From assembly GCF_028128615.1 (NCBI RefSeq), contig NZ_AMDP01000019.1:1-64000 (forward strand): 64,000 nucleotides of DNA. The letters run 5' to 3'. The notes below the pieces were generated by a model. That model was not told where the DNA came from and did not search any database. It saw only the letters and a list, made by a program, of their open reading frames with translations. Below, in pieces: positions 20,481-27,752 of the stretch. Within the stretch, counting starts at the first letter, position 1. Each line of letters opens with the position of its first letter. A program made the position numbers and the translations under genes. The stretch is from Enterococcus sp. 5H. GTDB lineage: Bacteria > Bacillota > Bacilli > Lactobacillales > Enterococcaceae.

Positions 20481-20696
20481 AAATAGAAAATCCTCCTCTG
20501 TTTTTTGTAATTTGTATAATAAAATAGCCAACCATTCATGTTTAATCAAAGTTCCTTCACATGTACTTTTAGTAGATTTAAAGGAAGTTTATTTCTTGCA
20601 CTCTGAAAATACTTAGAAAGTAGAGATTTCCTATTCTTGTATAAAATAAGAAATATTATGTCTAATACAGAATTATATGGTTCTTTATAACTTTAG

Positions 20697-20714
20697 TTGA
20701 CGGTCTATTGACGG
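20697..20714 (-). promoter_or_regulatory. Candidate operator: 11-bp-spaced direct repeat
   Basis: TTGACGG-TCTA-TTGACGG: two identical 7-mers with a 4-base gap, one helical turn apart. This is the geometry bound by OmpR/PhoB-type dimers. It lies about 215 bases upstream of the operon's first gene, which encodes such a protein. Confidence 0.6.
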
Positions 20715-20858
20715 TCAAATGCCAAAATAGATTGAAAAAAATTATAAAAAGAAGAATTCAAGAAATAAAGAAACTTTGCTGCTTTTGGAACGATAAAAAG
20801 AACCTTTTTCTTTTCCTCTTTATTTTTCAGAGAAAAAATCAATGGTTTAGATCATTTA

Positions 20859-20878
20859 TTTGACGGTTCATTTGACGG
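20859..20878 (-). promoter_or_regulatory. Candidate operator: second TTGACGG pair
   Basis: TTTGACGG-TTCA-TTTGACGG: the same word twice, now with a 12-base period, 163 bases from the first pair. Together four copies occur within 182 bases and I see none elsewhere in the window. Confidence 0.55.
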
Positions 20879-21068
20879 CGAATAAAAATAAGTAAATTAT
20901 CCTATGCTATTTTCTAATAGGAACTATAAAAAACAGTAGTGTAATTTTTTAAAATTTTACATAATCATTCAGCTAGATATCAATGTTTAACGTTAATTGT
21001 GTGTTTCAAGCTCAGTAAGCTGACTATATTATACATAAATTAAATATATTGTTATTTTTTATTCTTCA

Positions 21069-21098
21069 TTGACATGTCCAAATTGGTTATTGTATACT
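21069..21098 (+). promoter_or_regulatory. Orphan plus-strand promoter
   Basis: TTGACA (21069-21074), 18 bases, TATACT (21093-21098). No open reading frame follows on the plus strand; it reads toward the inverted repeat at 21166-21200. Confidence 0.5.
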
Positions 21099-21104
21099 TA
21101 AAAG

Positions 21105-21210
21105 AGAAACATCTGTTTAAACGCCTATTTATTCGATATCTAGATACTTTATTTTAACAATTATGAATATTTCTTATTTTATACAAAAATAAGAAATATT
21201 ATGTTTTTTT
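21105..21210 (+). ncRNA. Candidate small RNA upstream of the five-gene operon
   Basis: Bounded by the promoter at 21069-21098 and by a perfect 15-bp inverted repeat (AATATTTCTTATTTT, 5-base loop, complement at 21186-21200) followed by ATGTTTTTT, which can act as a terminator. There is no ribosome binding site or ORF. It runs divergently from the operon and toward the parB terminator. The AT-rich stem makes the call tentative. Confidence 0.35.
21166..21200. repeat. Perfect inverted repeat; arm repeated 540 bp away
   Basis: AATATTTCTTATTTT and its exact complement are separated by ATACA. The right arm AAAATAAGAAATATT followed by ATGT recurs at 20643-20661, where the mirror arm is imperfect. 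The two dyads bracket the ~540-base non-coding region that holds the TTGACGG pairs. Apart from these sites, 20481-21300 contains no gene. Confidence 0.75.
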
Positions 21211-21301
21211 ATTACATATAACTATTTTTAAAAAATTTGATTTTCAAAAAAGTTATTTAAGTTAATATTTAATAAACTACTTCATAAATCTAACAAAATT
21301 A

Positions 21302-21351
21302 AAAAGTGGTACATATAAAACTTAAACAGTTTTGTATGTACCACTTTTTTA
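21302..21351 (-). terminator. Terminator of rsmG-parA-parB
   Basis: AAAAGTGGTACATA pairs with TATGTACCACTTTT across a ~20-base loop, directly after the parB stop. It is nearly symmetrical and could also stop plus-strand transcripts. Confidence 0.85.
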
Positions 21352-21352
21352 A

Positions 21353-22246
21353 TTAAGATTCATCAAAATTGATTTCTAAAATATCTAAAATTCTTGCTAA
21401 ATCAGATTGTGAAAGGTATTCGATTTCGATCTTCCCTTTCCCTTCTTTTTCTTGGATAGCAACTGTTGTACCAAACTTATCCATTAAGCGATCTTCACTT
21501 TCACGAATGTAATAAGGTTTTTCAGCTATTACTTTCTTCTCTTTTTTAGCAGCTTTTTTGCCTTGGTTTTCATTTAAGTCATTTACGATTTGTTCTAACT
21601 GACGAACAGTCAAATTTTCTGCGACCACCCGTTTGGCTAATGTTAAAATCAAGTCTTTGTCTTTTAAACCAAGCAAGGTTCTAGCTTGTCCCATTGATAA
21701 TGTTTCACCTTGAACCATCTCTTTAACTTGTACAGGTAACGTTAACAAACGTAAATAGTTTGCAATATAAGGTCGGCTTTTCCCTAAGCGTTCTGCGACT
21801 TCTACTTGTGTTAGTTTCAGATTTTTCATCAACATATCGTAAGCTTCAGCTTCTTCTAAAGGATTTAAATCTTCACGCTGTAAATTTTCTAAAACAGCGA
21901 CTTGCATCATTGCTTCTTCGTCAAATTCACGGACAATTGCTGGAATTGTTTCTTTCTCTGCTAATTTTGAAGCACGGAAACGTCTTTCACCTGCAATAAT
22001 TTCATATCCTTTGACAGCTGATTTTCGAACAATAATCGGTTGAAAAACACCTGATTGCTGAATTGAGTTTGCTAGTTCTTGTAAAGACGCCTCATCGAAA
22101 GTCTTTCTTGGCTGATATGGATTCGGACGAAGCTCATTTAAAGCAATCTCAATGACTTCTTCTTTTTGAACGTCAACATCTTCTAAACTAGCAAAATCTT
22201 GAAACAATGCATCAATGCCTCTACCTAAACCTTTTCCTTTACTCAT
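21353..22246 (-). CDS. parB: Chromosome-partitioning protein ParB (Spo0J)
   Basis: 297-residue CTPase clamp that binds parS and loads SMC. The N-terminal part carries the ParB/Sulfiredoxin motif with GERRFRA (CTP-binding box), then the helix-turn-helix LTQVEVAERLGKSRPYIANYLRLL that reads parS, and a C-terminal dimerisation domain. The first 8 bases overlap the end of parA. Its position near oriC, with parS-like sites at 23.9 and 50.3 kb, fits origin segregation. Confidence 0.97.
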   Translation of the reverse strand: MSKGKGLGRGIDALFQDFASLEDVDVQKEEVIEIALNELRPNPYQPRKTFDEASLQELANSIQQSGVFQPIIVRKSAVKGYEIIAGERRFRASKLAEKETIPAIVREFDEEAMMQVAVLENLQREDLNPLEEAEAYDMLMKNLKLTQVEVAERLGKSRPYIANYLRLLTLPVQVKEMVQGETLSMGQARTLLGLKDKDLILTLAKRVVAENLTVRQLEQIVNDLNENQGKKAAKKEKKVIAEKPYYIRESEDRLMDKFGTTVAIQEKEGKGKIEIEYLSQSDLARILDILEINFDES

Positions 22247-23000
22247 TCTCCAACACTTCCTTTGCTAGTGCTTGGTACACCTCGGCACCACGTGAACGGG
22301 GATCATAATCAATAATTGATAAACCATGGCTTGGCGCTTCGGATAAGCGAACATTTCTCGGAATAATCGTATCATAGACTTTTTCACGGAAATATTTTCG
22401 TACTTCTTCTACCACTTCCGCCCCCAAATTAGTACGAGCATCATACATCGTCAATAAGACACCTTCAATACGTAAATCAGGATTGAAGTGCTTTTGAACT
22501 AGGCGAATAGTATTTAACAACTGACTTAACCCTTCTAATGCATAATATTCACATTGAACCGGAATCAAAATTGAATCACTGGCTGTAAAAGCATTGATCG
22601 TCAAATGTCCTAAAGACGGCGGACAATCAATCAAAATAAAATCATAGATATCACTGACTTCACCGATTGCAGCTTTTAGCCGAGATTCACGAGCCATCAT
22701 TGAAGTCAATTCGATTTCGGCACCTGCTAATTGAATTGTGGCAGGAACGATATCTAGATTTTCTCTTGATGTTTGCTGAATTACTTCTTTAATTGGCTCT
22801 TCATTAACTAATACATCATAAACATCATGCGCTACATCAGGTTTACGCACGCCGATTCCGCTAGTTGCATTTCCTTGAGCATCAATATCGATCAGCAACA
22901 CTTTCTTGCCGTAATAAGCAAGACAAGCACCTAGATTCACAGTGGTTGTCGTTTTACCAACACCGCCTTTTTGATTTGCTACAGAAATAATTCGTGCCAT
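22239..23000 (-). CDS. parA: Chromosome-partitioning ATPase ParA (Soj)
   Basis: 253-residue Walker-type ATPase that works with ParB in origin segregation and can modulate DnaA. The deviant Walker A is KGGVGKTTTTVNLG, Walker A' is DIDAQGNATSG and Walker B is FILIDCPPSLG. It lies 15 bases after rsmG and overlaps parB, so the three form an operon. Confidence 0.97.
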   Translation of the reverse strand: MARIISVANQKGGVGKTTTTVNLGACLAYYGKKVLLIDIDAQGNATSGIGVRKPDVAHDVYDVLVNEEPIKEVIQQTSRENLDIVPATIQLAGAEIELTSMMARESRLKAAIGEVSDIYDFILIDCPPSLGHLTINAFTASDSILIPVQCEYYALEGLSQLLNTIRLVQKHFNPDLRIEGVLLTMYDARTNLGAEVVEEVRKYFREKVYDTIIPRNVRLSEAPSHGLSIIDYDPRSRGAEVYQALAKEVLENE

Positions 23001-23015
23001 TTGTGTCCCTCCATC

Positions 23016-23732
23016 TTACTTGATTGGTTGTTTATTTGGTAATCCAGGTTTTCTCGGATATTTTTTAGGTGTTTCTTTTTTCTTTTGAATCACGACAATA
23101 TGCCGTTCATCAGCGGTGACTGGTAGTTCAAATGAAACTTCTTTTTGGAATTTCCCGCCTAATAAAGCAATCGCAGGTTTCGCTTCTGAAATTTCTTCTT
23201 CACTTTTAGCTGCTTTCAATGCTAAGAAAAATCCGTCTTTTTTAACTAACGGTAAACAAAGTTCGCTTAACACATTTAAACGGGCAACTGCACGAGCTGT
23301 CACATAATCAAATGCCGCACGAAATTCTTCACGCTGACCAAATGACTCTGCACGATCATGGTATAATGATACATTTTCTAAACCTAATTGATTCACTAAC
23401 TCTGTTAAAAATGTAATGCGTTTATTTAATGAGTCAACAATCGTTACTTGTAATGAAGGAAAAACAATTTTTAACGGAATACTAGGAAATCCCGCTCCCG
23501 CGCCTACATCACAAATAGATTTATTTGTAGCAAAATCTTCAAAAAATGCTAATGAAATTGAATCATAAAAATGCTTCAAGTAGACTTCTTTTTCTTCTGT
23601 AATTGCCGTCAAGTTCATCTTCTCATTCCATTCAACAAGCAAAGAGAAATAACGGGAAAATTGTGCCATTTGCTGTTCGGATAAATGGATACCTTTGTGG
23701 CTAAGTAACTGCTTAAATTCTTCTGGTGTCAT
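23016..23732 (-). CDS. rsmG: 16S rRNA m7G527 methyltransferase RsmG
   Basis: 238-residue SAM-dependent methyltransferase (GidB) that modifies G527 of 16S rRNA. The SAM motif is [15 protein letters not shown], and YVTARAVA with the following residues belongs to the active site. Loss of the enzyme gives low-level streptomycin resistance in several bacteria. The C-terminal tail is basic and Pro-rich ([14 protein letters not shown]). The promoter region contains parS-like half sites. Confidence 0.97.
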   Translation of the reverse strand: MTPEEFKQLLSHKGIHLSEQQMAQFSRYFSLLVEWNEKMNLTAITEEKEVYLKHFYDSISLAFFEDFATNKSICDVGAGAGFPSIPLKIVFPSLQVTIVDSLNKRITFLTELVNQLGLENVSLYHDRAESFGQREEFRAAFDYVTARAVARLNVLSELCLPLVKKDGFFLALKAAKSEEEISEAKPAIALLGGKFQKEVSFELPVTADERHIVVIQKKKETPKKYPRKPGLPNKQPIK

Positions 23733-23747
23733 AAGTTCCCTTTCTTG

Positions 23748-23769
23748 CGTGAAACAGAAAATGTTTCAC
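23748..23769. promoter_or_regulatory. Everted parS half sites before rsmG
   Basis: CGTGAAACA (23748-23756) and TGTTTCAC (23762-23769) are the two halves of the parS palindrome in reversed order with a 5-base gap, immediately upstream of rsmG. ParB binding to such an arrangement is uncertain; an autoregulatory role is possible. Confidence 0.35.
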
Positions 23770-23946
23770 AATTGTCTTTTCTTACTTTAACGCAAATAGA
23801 GATTTCTTGCAATGGTTTTAGATGTTTTTATAGTAGTTGTAATAAAAGTTTTCTTTCTATATAAAGATACAAATTTATTTGTTTATTTTGCTAACATAAA
23901 TACGTGTATTTTTAAGGTTCGCACACAGATAGATTAACGACATAAA

Positions 23947-23962
23947 TGTTTCACGTGTAACA
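23947..23962. promoter_or_regulatory. parS site
   Basis: TGTTTCACGTGTAACA matches the Firmicute parS palindrome TGTTTCACGTGAAACA at 15 of 16 positions. It lies upstream of the rsmG-parA-parB operon, about 37 kb from oriC. The surrounding 23733-23984 has no gene. Confidence 0.8.
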
Positions 23963-23984
23963 GTGTATTTTACTCATAAAATAA

Positions 23985-24033
23985 GAGTTTGAATCCAGCA
24001 AATAACATCGCTTAATCCAAACTCTAATTTTAT
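23985..24033 (-). terminator. Terminator of the M24-family gene
   Basis: On the minus strand AGAGTTTGGATT pairs with GGATTCAAACTCT (one bulge), followed by TATTTT. It starts a few bases after the gene's stop codon. Confidence 0.75.
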
Positions 24034-24040
24034 TCACTGA

Positions 24041-25441
24041 TTACTCGCAATGAAAAGCATGATCTTTTGCTAAGTAAAATGGACGTAAATATCCGACTGT
24101 ATTAGACAATGGGATAATATCCTCACTCAATTCAATATTCAACACTTCTTTAATGTAAGCTTTTCTTGCTGCAATTCGTTTCCATAACTCAGGATATTCT
24201 GTTTGAAGCTGGTTTTGTAGTTTTTCATCGGCCAAAGCCACACATTCTTCTGCACTAACTCCTGTATAGCCAGCAATTGATGGAATAATATCAATTTGCA
24301 AAATCATCCCACTCTTAAGTTTTTCATTAGATCCTGCATAGATTGGTGAAGACATCCATTCTTCATCAGAAACTAGATGTCCAGGATTTAAATGCCAATG
24401 ATAATTAGTTTTTGGAAAAACTAATTCAATCGTTTGATAAAGTTCATCTCCAGCCATCCCAATTTTGATTGTTTCTAACCAGGTTGCGACAGCTTTATAA
24501 TAAGGCTTTGCTACTCTGTCTAAATAATCTTTTTGATTTTCCGGAAGCTGACTTTCATTTTCAATTACAAAACCCGTTCGACTAGATAACCCTCCTTTAA
24601 AAGCTGTTGTCAGTGATAATGGATCACCAAGTTTCACTGTTTTATGCGTAGGATAAACATTAGCATATTCAAAACGTTGACCAGTCGCGGCGATTGTCAC
24701 TACTGTGTTGGTTTGCCCATCTGCTGTTAAAATATTACCTAACATCGCTTCAGTTACTTCCAAGCCTACAGCATCCATCGCTTTTAAAATACAATTAGAT
24801 GATAGATTCGCACCATATTCATAATGAGCAATTTCGTTAGCATTATTGACTGTACGTGCACCTTTATCACCTCGAATAAATAAGTGGGCAGCATTTTCGA
24901 GCACAGCTTGCGGATTTTTACTTGTTAAAAGTGCTTGGATAATAAAATACGGCAAATCAAAATACTCAGAATTATCTGATTCATTGGTTGTAAACATTTT
25001 CCAGCCAACAACGCCAATTTTATTTTTTTCAGCTAAACCGATTGATTCAAAAATAGTTTCCAGCCTTGCTTCATTATCCATCGGTTGATTTGGTAAAGAA
25101 AACAATGGCGAATGAACGAGTTGATTTTCGATGCGAGAAACTTTTGCCATTTTTAAATTTTCATTTCCAAGTATCAATGTACATGCACCGTGACTATATA
25201 AAACTAATAACGCTTCTTCAAATCGAGGAATAAATCCTGTTAAATACTCGAAATTCCCTCCATGTTCTTTATCTGCATAAATTACCAATGCATCAAAACC
25301 TTCTGAAGCCATGTTTTCCAAAACTTTTTGTTTTCTTTCATTCATCGTTTCATCGGTTAAATATGTTGCCGCAACATCATTAAAAATCATTGGTTTTTCA
25401 ATCTTAGCAAGTTGGACATTTACATTATTCATTTGAGTCAT
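24041..25441 (-). CDS. M24 (aminopeptidase P/creatinase-fold) protein, metal site degenerate
   Basis: 466 residues with the creatinase-type N-terminal domain (about 30-170) and a pita-bread C-terminal domain (about 200-440). In active M24 peptidases the metal is held by Asp, Asp, His, Glu and Glu. Here the usual GDxVxxDxG stretch reads GDPLSLTTAFKGG and the second Asp segment reads GLSSRTGF, so both Asp ligands are lost. His survives in HLNPGH, the first Glu is Asp in LQIDIIP, and the last is present in SAEECVAL. It is thus probably a non-peptidase or a creatinase-like metal-free enzyme. It ends with its own terminator and lies downstream of an acetyltransferase gene on the same strand. Confidence 0.8.
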   Translation of the reverse strand: MTQMNNVNVQLAKIEKPMIFNDVAATYLTDETMNERKQKVLENMASEGFDALVIYADKEHGGNFEYLTGFIPRFEEALLVLYSHGACTLILGNENLKMAKVSRIENQLVHSPLFSLPNQPMDNEARLETIFESIGLAEKNKIGVVGWKMFTTNESDNSEYFDLPYFIIQALLTSKNPQAVLENAAHLFIRGDKGARTVNNANEIAHYEYGANLSSNCILKAMDAVGLEVTEAMLGNILTADGQTNTVVTIAATGQRFEYANVYPTHKTVKLGDPLSLTTAFKGGLSSRTGFVIENESQLPENQKDYLDRVAKPYYKAVATWLETIKIGMAGDELYQTIELVFPKTNYHWHLNPGHLVSDEEWMSSPIYAGSNEKLKSGMILQIDIIPSIAGYTGVSAEECVALADEKLQNQLQTEYPELWKRIAARKAYIKEVLNIELSEDIIPLSNTVGYLRPFYLAKDHAFHCE

Positions 25442-25472
25442 CCCATCCTAGTTTTTTTAATTTTTTCAAAAC

Positions 25473-26177
25473 CTAACATTCTTCTAAACGAAGCTTTTGT
25501 TTACCATCAGCAGTAAAATTAGTTTCCGCTAACCACGCTTCTAAACGAGCCTTGTTTTTTCCCCACTCGCTATCAATAATCGAAAACCAAGCTGTATCTC
25601 TGTTACGATTTTTGTAAACAAGCGCATTTCGAAAAATCCCTTCAAAAATAAATCCCAAACGTAGTGCTGCATTTCTAGACGGTCCATTTAGTGCATCACA
25701 TTTCCACTCATAGCGACGATATCCTAATTCATCTATAGCATAACAAGCTAAAAGATACTGCGCTTCTGTGGCAATCCGTGTTTTTTTCAATTGATCTGAA
25801 TAAATCACATAACCAACTTCAATACTCCCCTGCTGCTCATCTATACGCATCAGTGCTAATGTACCAAGTGCTTTTCCACTTACTTTGTCGATAATTGCAT
25901 ATTGAACAAATTCTTGTGATTGACTGATAAATGTCAGATGATCTAAAAATTCACTTTCACTTTGAAATGCTTCCATAGGTATGTACGTCCATGTTTCAGG
26001 ATTACTTTCCGGTCCATAAATTTTATATAAATCCGCAAAATGTTTCTCCGGATCAATTTTTTCTAAATTGCAATACGTTCCTTCTAGTAAATTTTTTTTA
26101 GGAAATTCCCGCTTATTCCAGTTAGTTACAGGGTACCCAATTGGTTGATTGTATTTATTTGTTCTTGCTTTTTCCAA
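25473..26177 (-). CDS. GNAT-family N-acetyltransferase (RimJ/L-like)
   Basis: 234-residue acetyltransferase. The layout is of the RimJ/RimL/YjcK type, with the conserved GYVIYSDQLKKTRIATEA acetyl-CoA-binding region and the C-terminal YEWKCDALNGPSRNAALRLGF motif. Translation starts at TTG, 7 bases after a perfect AGGAGG. It lies 31 bases before the M24-family gene and is probably co-transcribed with it. The substrate is unknown. Confidence 0.9.
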   Translation of the reverse strand: MEKARTNKYNQPIGYPVTNWNKREFPKKNLLEGTYCNLEKIDPEKHFADLYKIYGPESNPETWTYIPMEAFQSESEFLDHLTFISQSQEFVQYAIIDKVSGKALGTLALMRIDEQQGSIEVGYVIYSDQLKKTRIATEAQYLLACYAIDELGYRRYEWKCDALNGPSRNAALRLGFIFEGIFRNALVYKNRNRDTAWFSIIDSEWGKNKARLEAWLAETNFTADGKQKLRLEEC

Positions 26178-26432
26178 ATAATCGCCTCCTGTTTCAACTA
26201 GTTTAACAAATAACTATCTTTATTCCTACTGATGCTATAAAATTATATCTTTTTTAGAAAAATTATTACTTAAAAATGATAAAAATTCAGTTAAAATGTT
26301 TTGCTAGTTATGATATGATAAATATAAGTAATACAATAGGTACACAAGAACTTTATAAATGAAAAAAAATAACGATAAAAGGTAGATTGATTTCTTACTA
26401 AATTAAAATTTATAGCAAAAGGAGGTAAATTC

Positions 26433-27158
26433 TTGAAAATCGCATTGTGTGACGATGATACAGTTGAAATAGGAAGAATTGAACAGTTTTTAACTTTATA
26501 TTACCAACAAAAATATGATTTTGATTTTTTTAGCAGCGAAACAAAATTACTAAAATACATTCATAAAGTAGACACACGATACAGTATTTATTTTATTTCA
26601 ATAGAAATGGCCAAAAACAATGGTCTTCATTTAGCTCAAAAAATTCGAGAGTTTGATTTAGCAGCGTTAATCATTTTTGTTTCAAACAGCAACTTTTATA
26701 TGTCGGAAGCTTTTAAAGTCCATGCCTTTGACTACTTAATCAGACCCCTAACTAAGGAAAAACTGCTTGAAACCATGCTTAGAGCACAAAACTATTTAAA
26801 TACAGCTAATACATATTTTGATTTTTCATTTAATAGAAAAACAATTGTTTTATCAATGAACGAAATTATATATATAGCGAAAAGCGGCCGTATTGCCTAC
26901 ATTCATACTAGGGAAAAAGCCTACAAAACTTATTTAACCATGTCTGAAATATTGGATAAGCTAGATTTGAACTACTTTGTTAAAACGCACGGAAGCTATG
27001 TACTAAATTTAAATTATGTTAATGAAATTATTAAAAATGAAGTTATTCTCAAAAATGTGGAAAACACGGAACAACACGACATCCTTGCTATCCCCATAAG
27101 TCGAAAATTTAAGGATCAATTAAGAAGTAAATATGTAAAATTTTTAAATAAAAATTAA
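26433..27158 (+). CDS. LytTR-family regulator with inactive receiver, T7SS-linked
   Basis: 241 residues: an AgrA/ComE-like receiver (about 1-120) and a LytTR DNA-binding domain (about 135-235). The acidic pocket is present (LCDDD), but the phosphoacceptor Asp is Ser56 (FISIEM where FLDIEM is usual) and the invariant Lys is Arg104 (DYLIRP). Phosphorylation at the canonical site is therefore impossible, and no histidine kinase is encoded beside it. TTG start after AAAGGAGG. It lies upstream of and parallel to esxA, so it is the best candidate controller of the secretion locus, acting constitutively, by abundance or by ligand. Confidence 0.88.
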   Translation: MKIALCDDDTVEIGRIEQFLTLYYQQKYDFDFFSSETKLLKYIHKVDTRYSIYFISIEMAKNNGLHLAQKIREFDLAALIIFVSNSNFYMSEAFKVHAFDYLIRPLTKEKLLETMLRAQNYLNTANTYFDFSFNRKTIVLSMNEIIYIAKSGRIAYIHTREKAYKTYLTMSEILDKLDLNYFVKTHGSYVLNLNYVNEIIKNEVILKNVENTEQHDILAIPISRKFKDQLRSKYVKFLNKN

Positions 27159-27324
27159 ATTATTTTTCTTTACATCCAGTTTGAAAGAAAACGCAAATAA
27201 CCATATATAAAGACCACTAAGGTCTAACGAAAAAACTAATAATTAGCTATTTATTACATTAAATTCGCATTTTATTACGTCAATGGTTTTTATAGTACTT
27301 TTATATGATAGTCTTTACATAAGC

Positions 27325-27346
27325 TAGGTATCTTTTTAGATACCTA
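27325..27346 (+). promoter_or_regulatory. 5' leader hairpin of esxA
   Basis: TAGGTATC-TTTTTA-GATACCTA: a perfect 8-bp stem with a 6-base loop, ending 18 bases before the esxA ribosome binding site. There is no T-run after it, so it is not a terminator; mRNA stability or a protein-binding dyad is more likely. Upstream, TATGAT at 27304-27309 may be the -10; its -35 is poor, as expected of an activated promoter. Confidence 0.5.
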
Positions 27347-27376
27347 CTAGATTATAAAAATTTGGAGGAATGAAAA

Positions 27377-27679
27377 ATGGCAGGCGATAGAATTAAATTA
27401 TCCCCACAAGAACTAAAAACTTCAGCAACAAAATACAATGACGGATCAAACCAAGTAAACGATATCTTGCAAAAATTACAAAGTGAACAAGATACTATCC
27501 AAGGAAACTGGGAAGGTAGCGGTTTTGACAGCTTTAACGATCAATTCAGCGCATTAAAACCTAAAGTATCAGAGTTTGCTGAATTATTAGAGCAAATCAA
27601 CCAACAATTAATCCAAGTTGCTGACATCATGGAAGAAACAGACCAAAATATTTCTTCTGCAATTGGAAGAGGCCTATAG
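27377..27679 (+). CDS. esxA: WXG100 protein EsxA
   Basis: 100-residue helical hairpin protein with the WXG motif as WEGSGFDSF (about residue 38). It is the small secreted substrate and structural partner of type VII secretion systems (T7SSb). A strong GGAGG lies 9 bases before the ATG. The gene is followed by a hairpin terminator before esaA, so it is likely made in excess over the machinery. Confidence 0.96.
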   Translation: MAGDRIKLSPQELKTSATKYNDGSNQVNDILQKLQSEQDTIQGNWEGSGFDSFNDQFSALKPKVSEFAELLEQINQQLIQVADIMEETDQNISSAIGRGL

Positions 27680-27693
27680 GCAATCATATAACT

Positions 27694-27738
27694 GAGGAAT
27701 AGGGAGGGCTTCTTGCTTCTCACTATTCCTCTTTTTTT
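27694..27738 (+). terminator. Intra-operon (partial) terminator after esxA
   Basis: GAGGAATAG (27694-27702) pairs with CTATTCCTC (27723-27731), followed by seven T. It lies between esxA and esaA, whose start is only 14 bases further on, so read-through must feed the downstream genes. Confidence 0.88.
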
Positions 27739-27752
27739 AGGAGAATGGAGAC

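Noticed and set aside
26324-27310. LytTR-type direct repeats upstream of the regulator or esxA
   Set aside because: Words such as CAGTTAAA and TAGTTATG occur, but spacing (17 bp) does not fit the usual 9-bp repeats with ~12-bp gap, so no operator is claimed.
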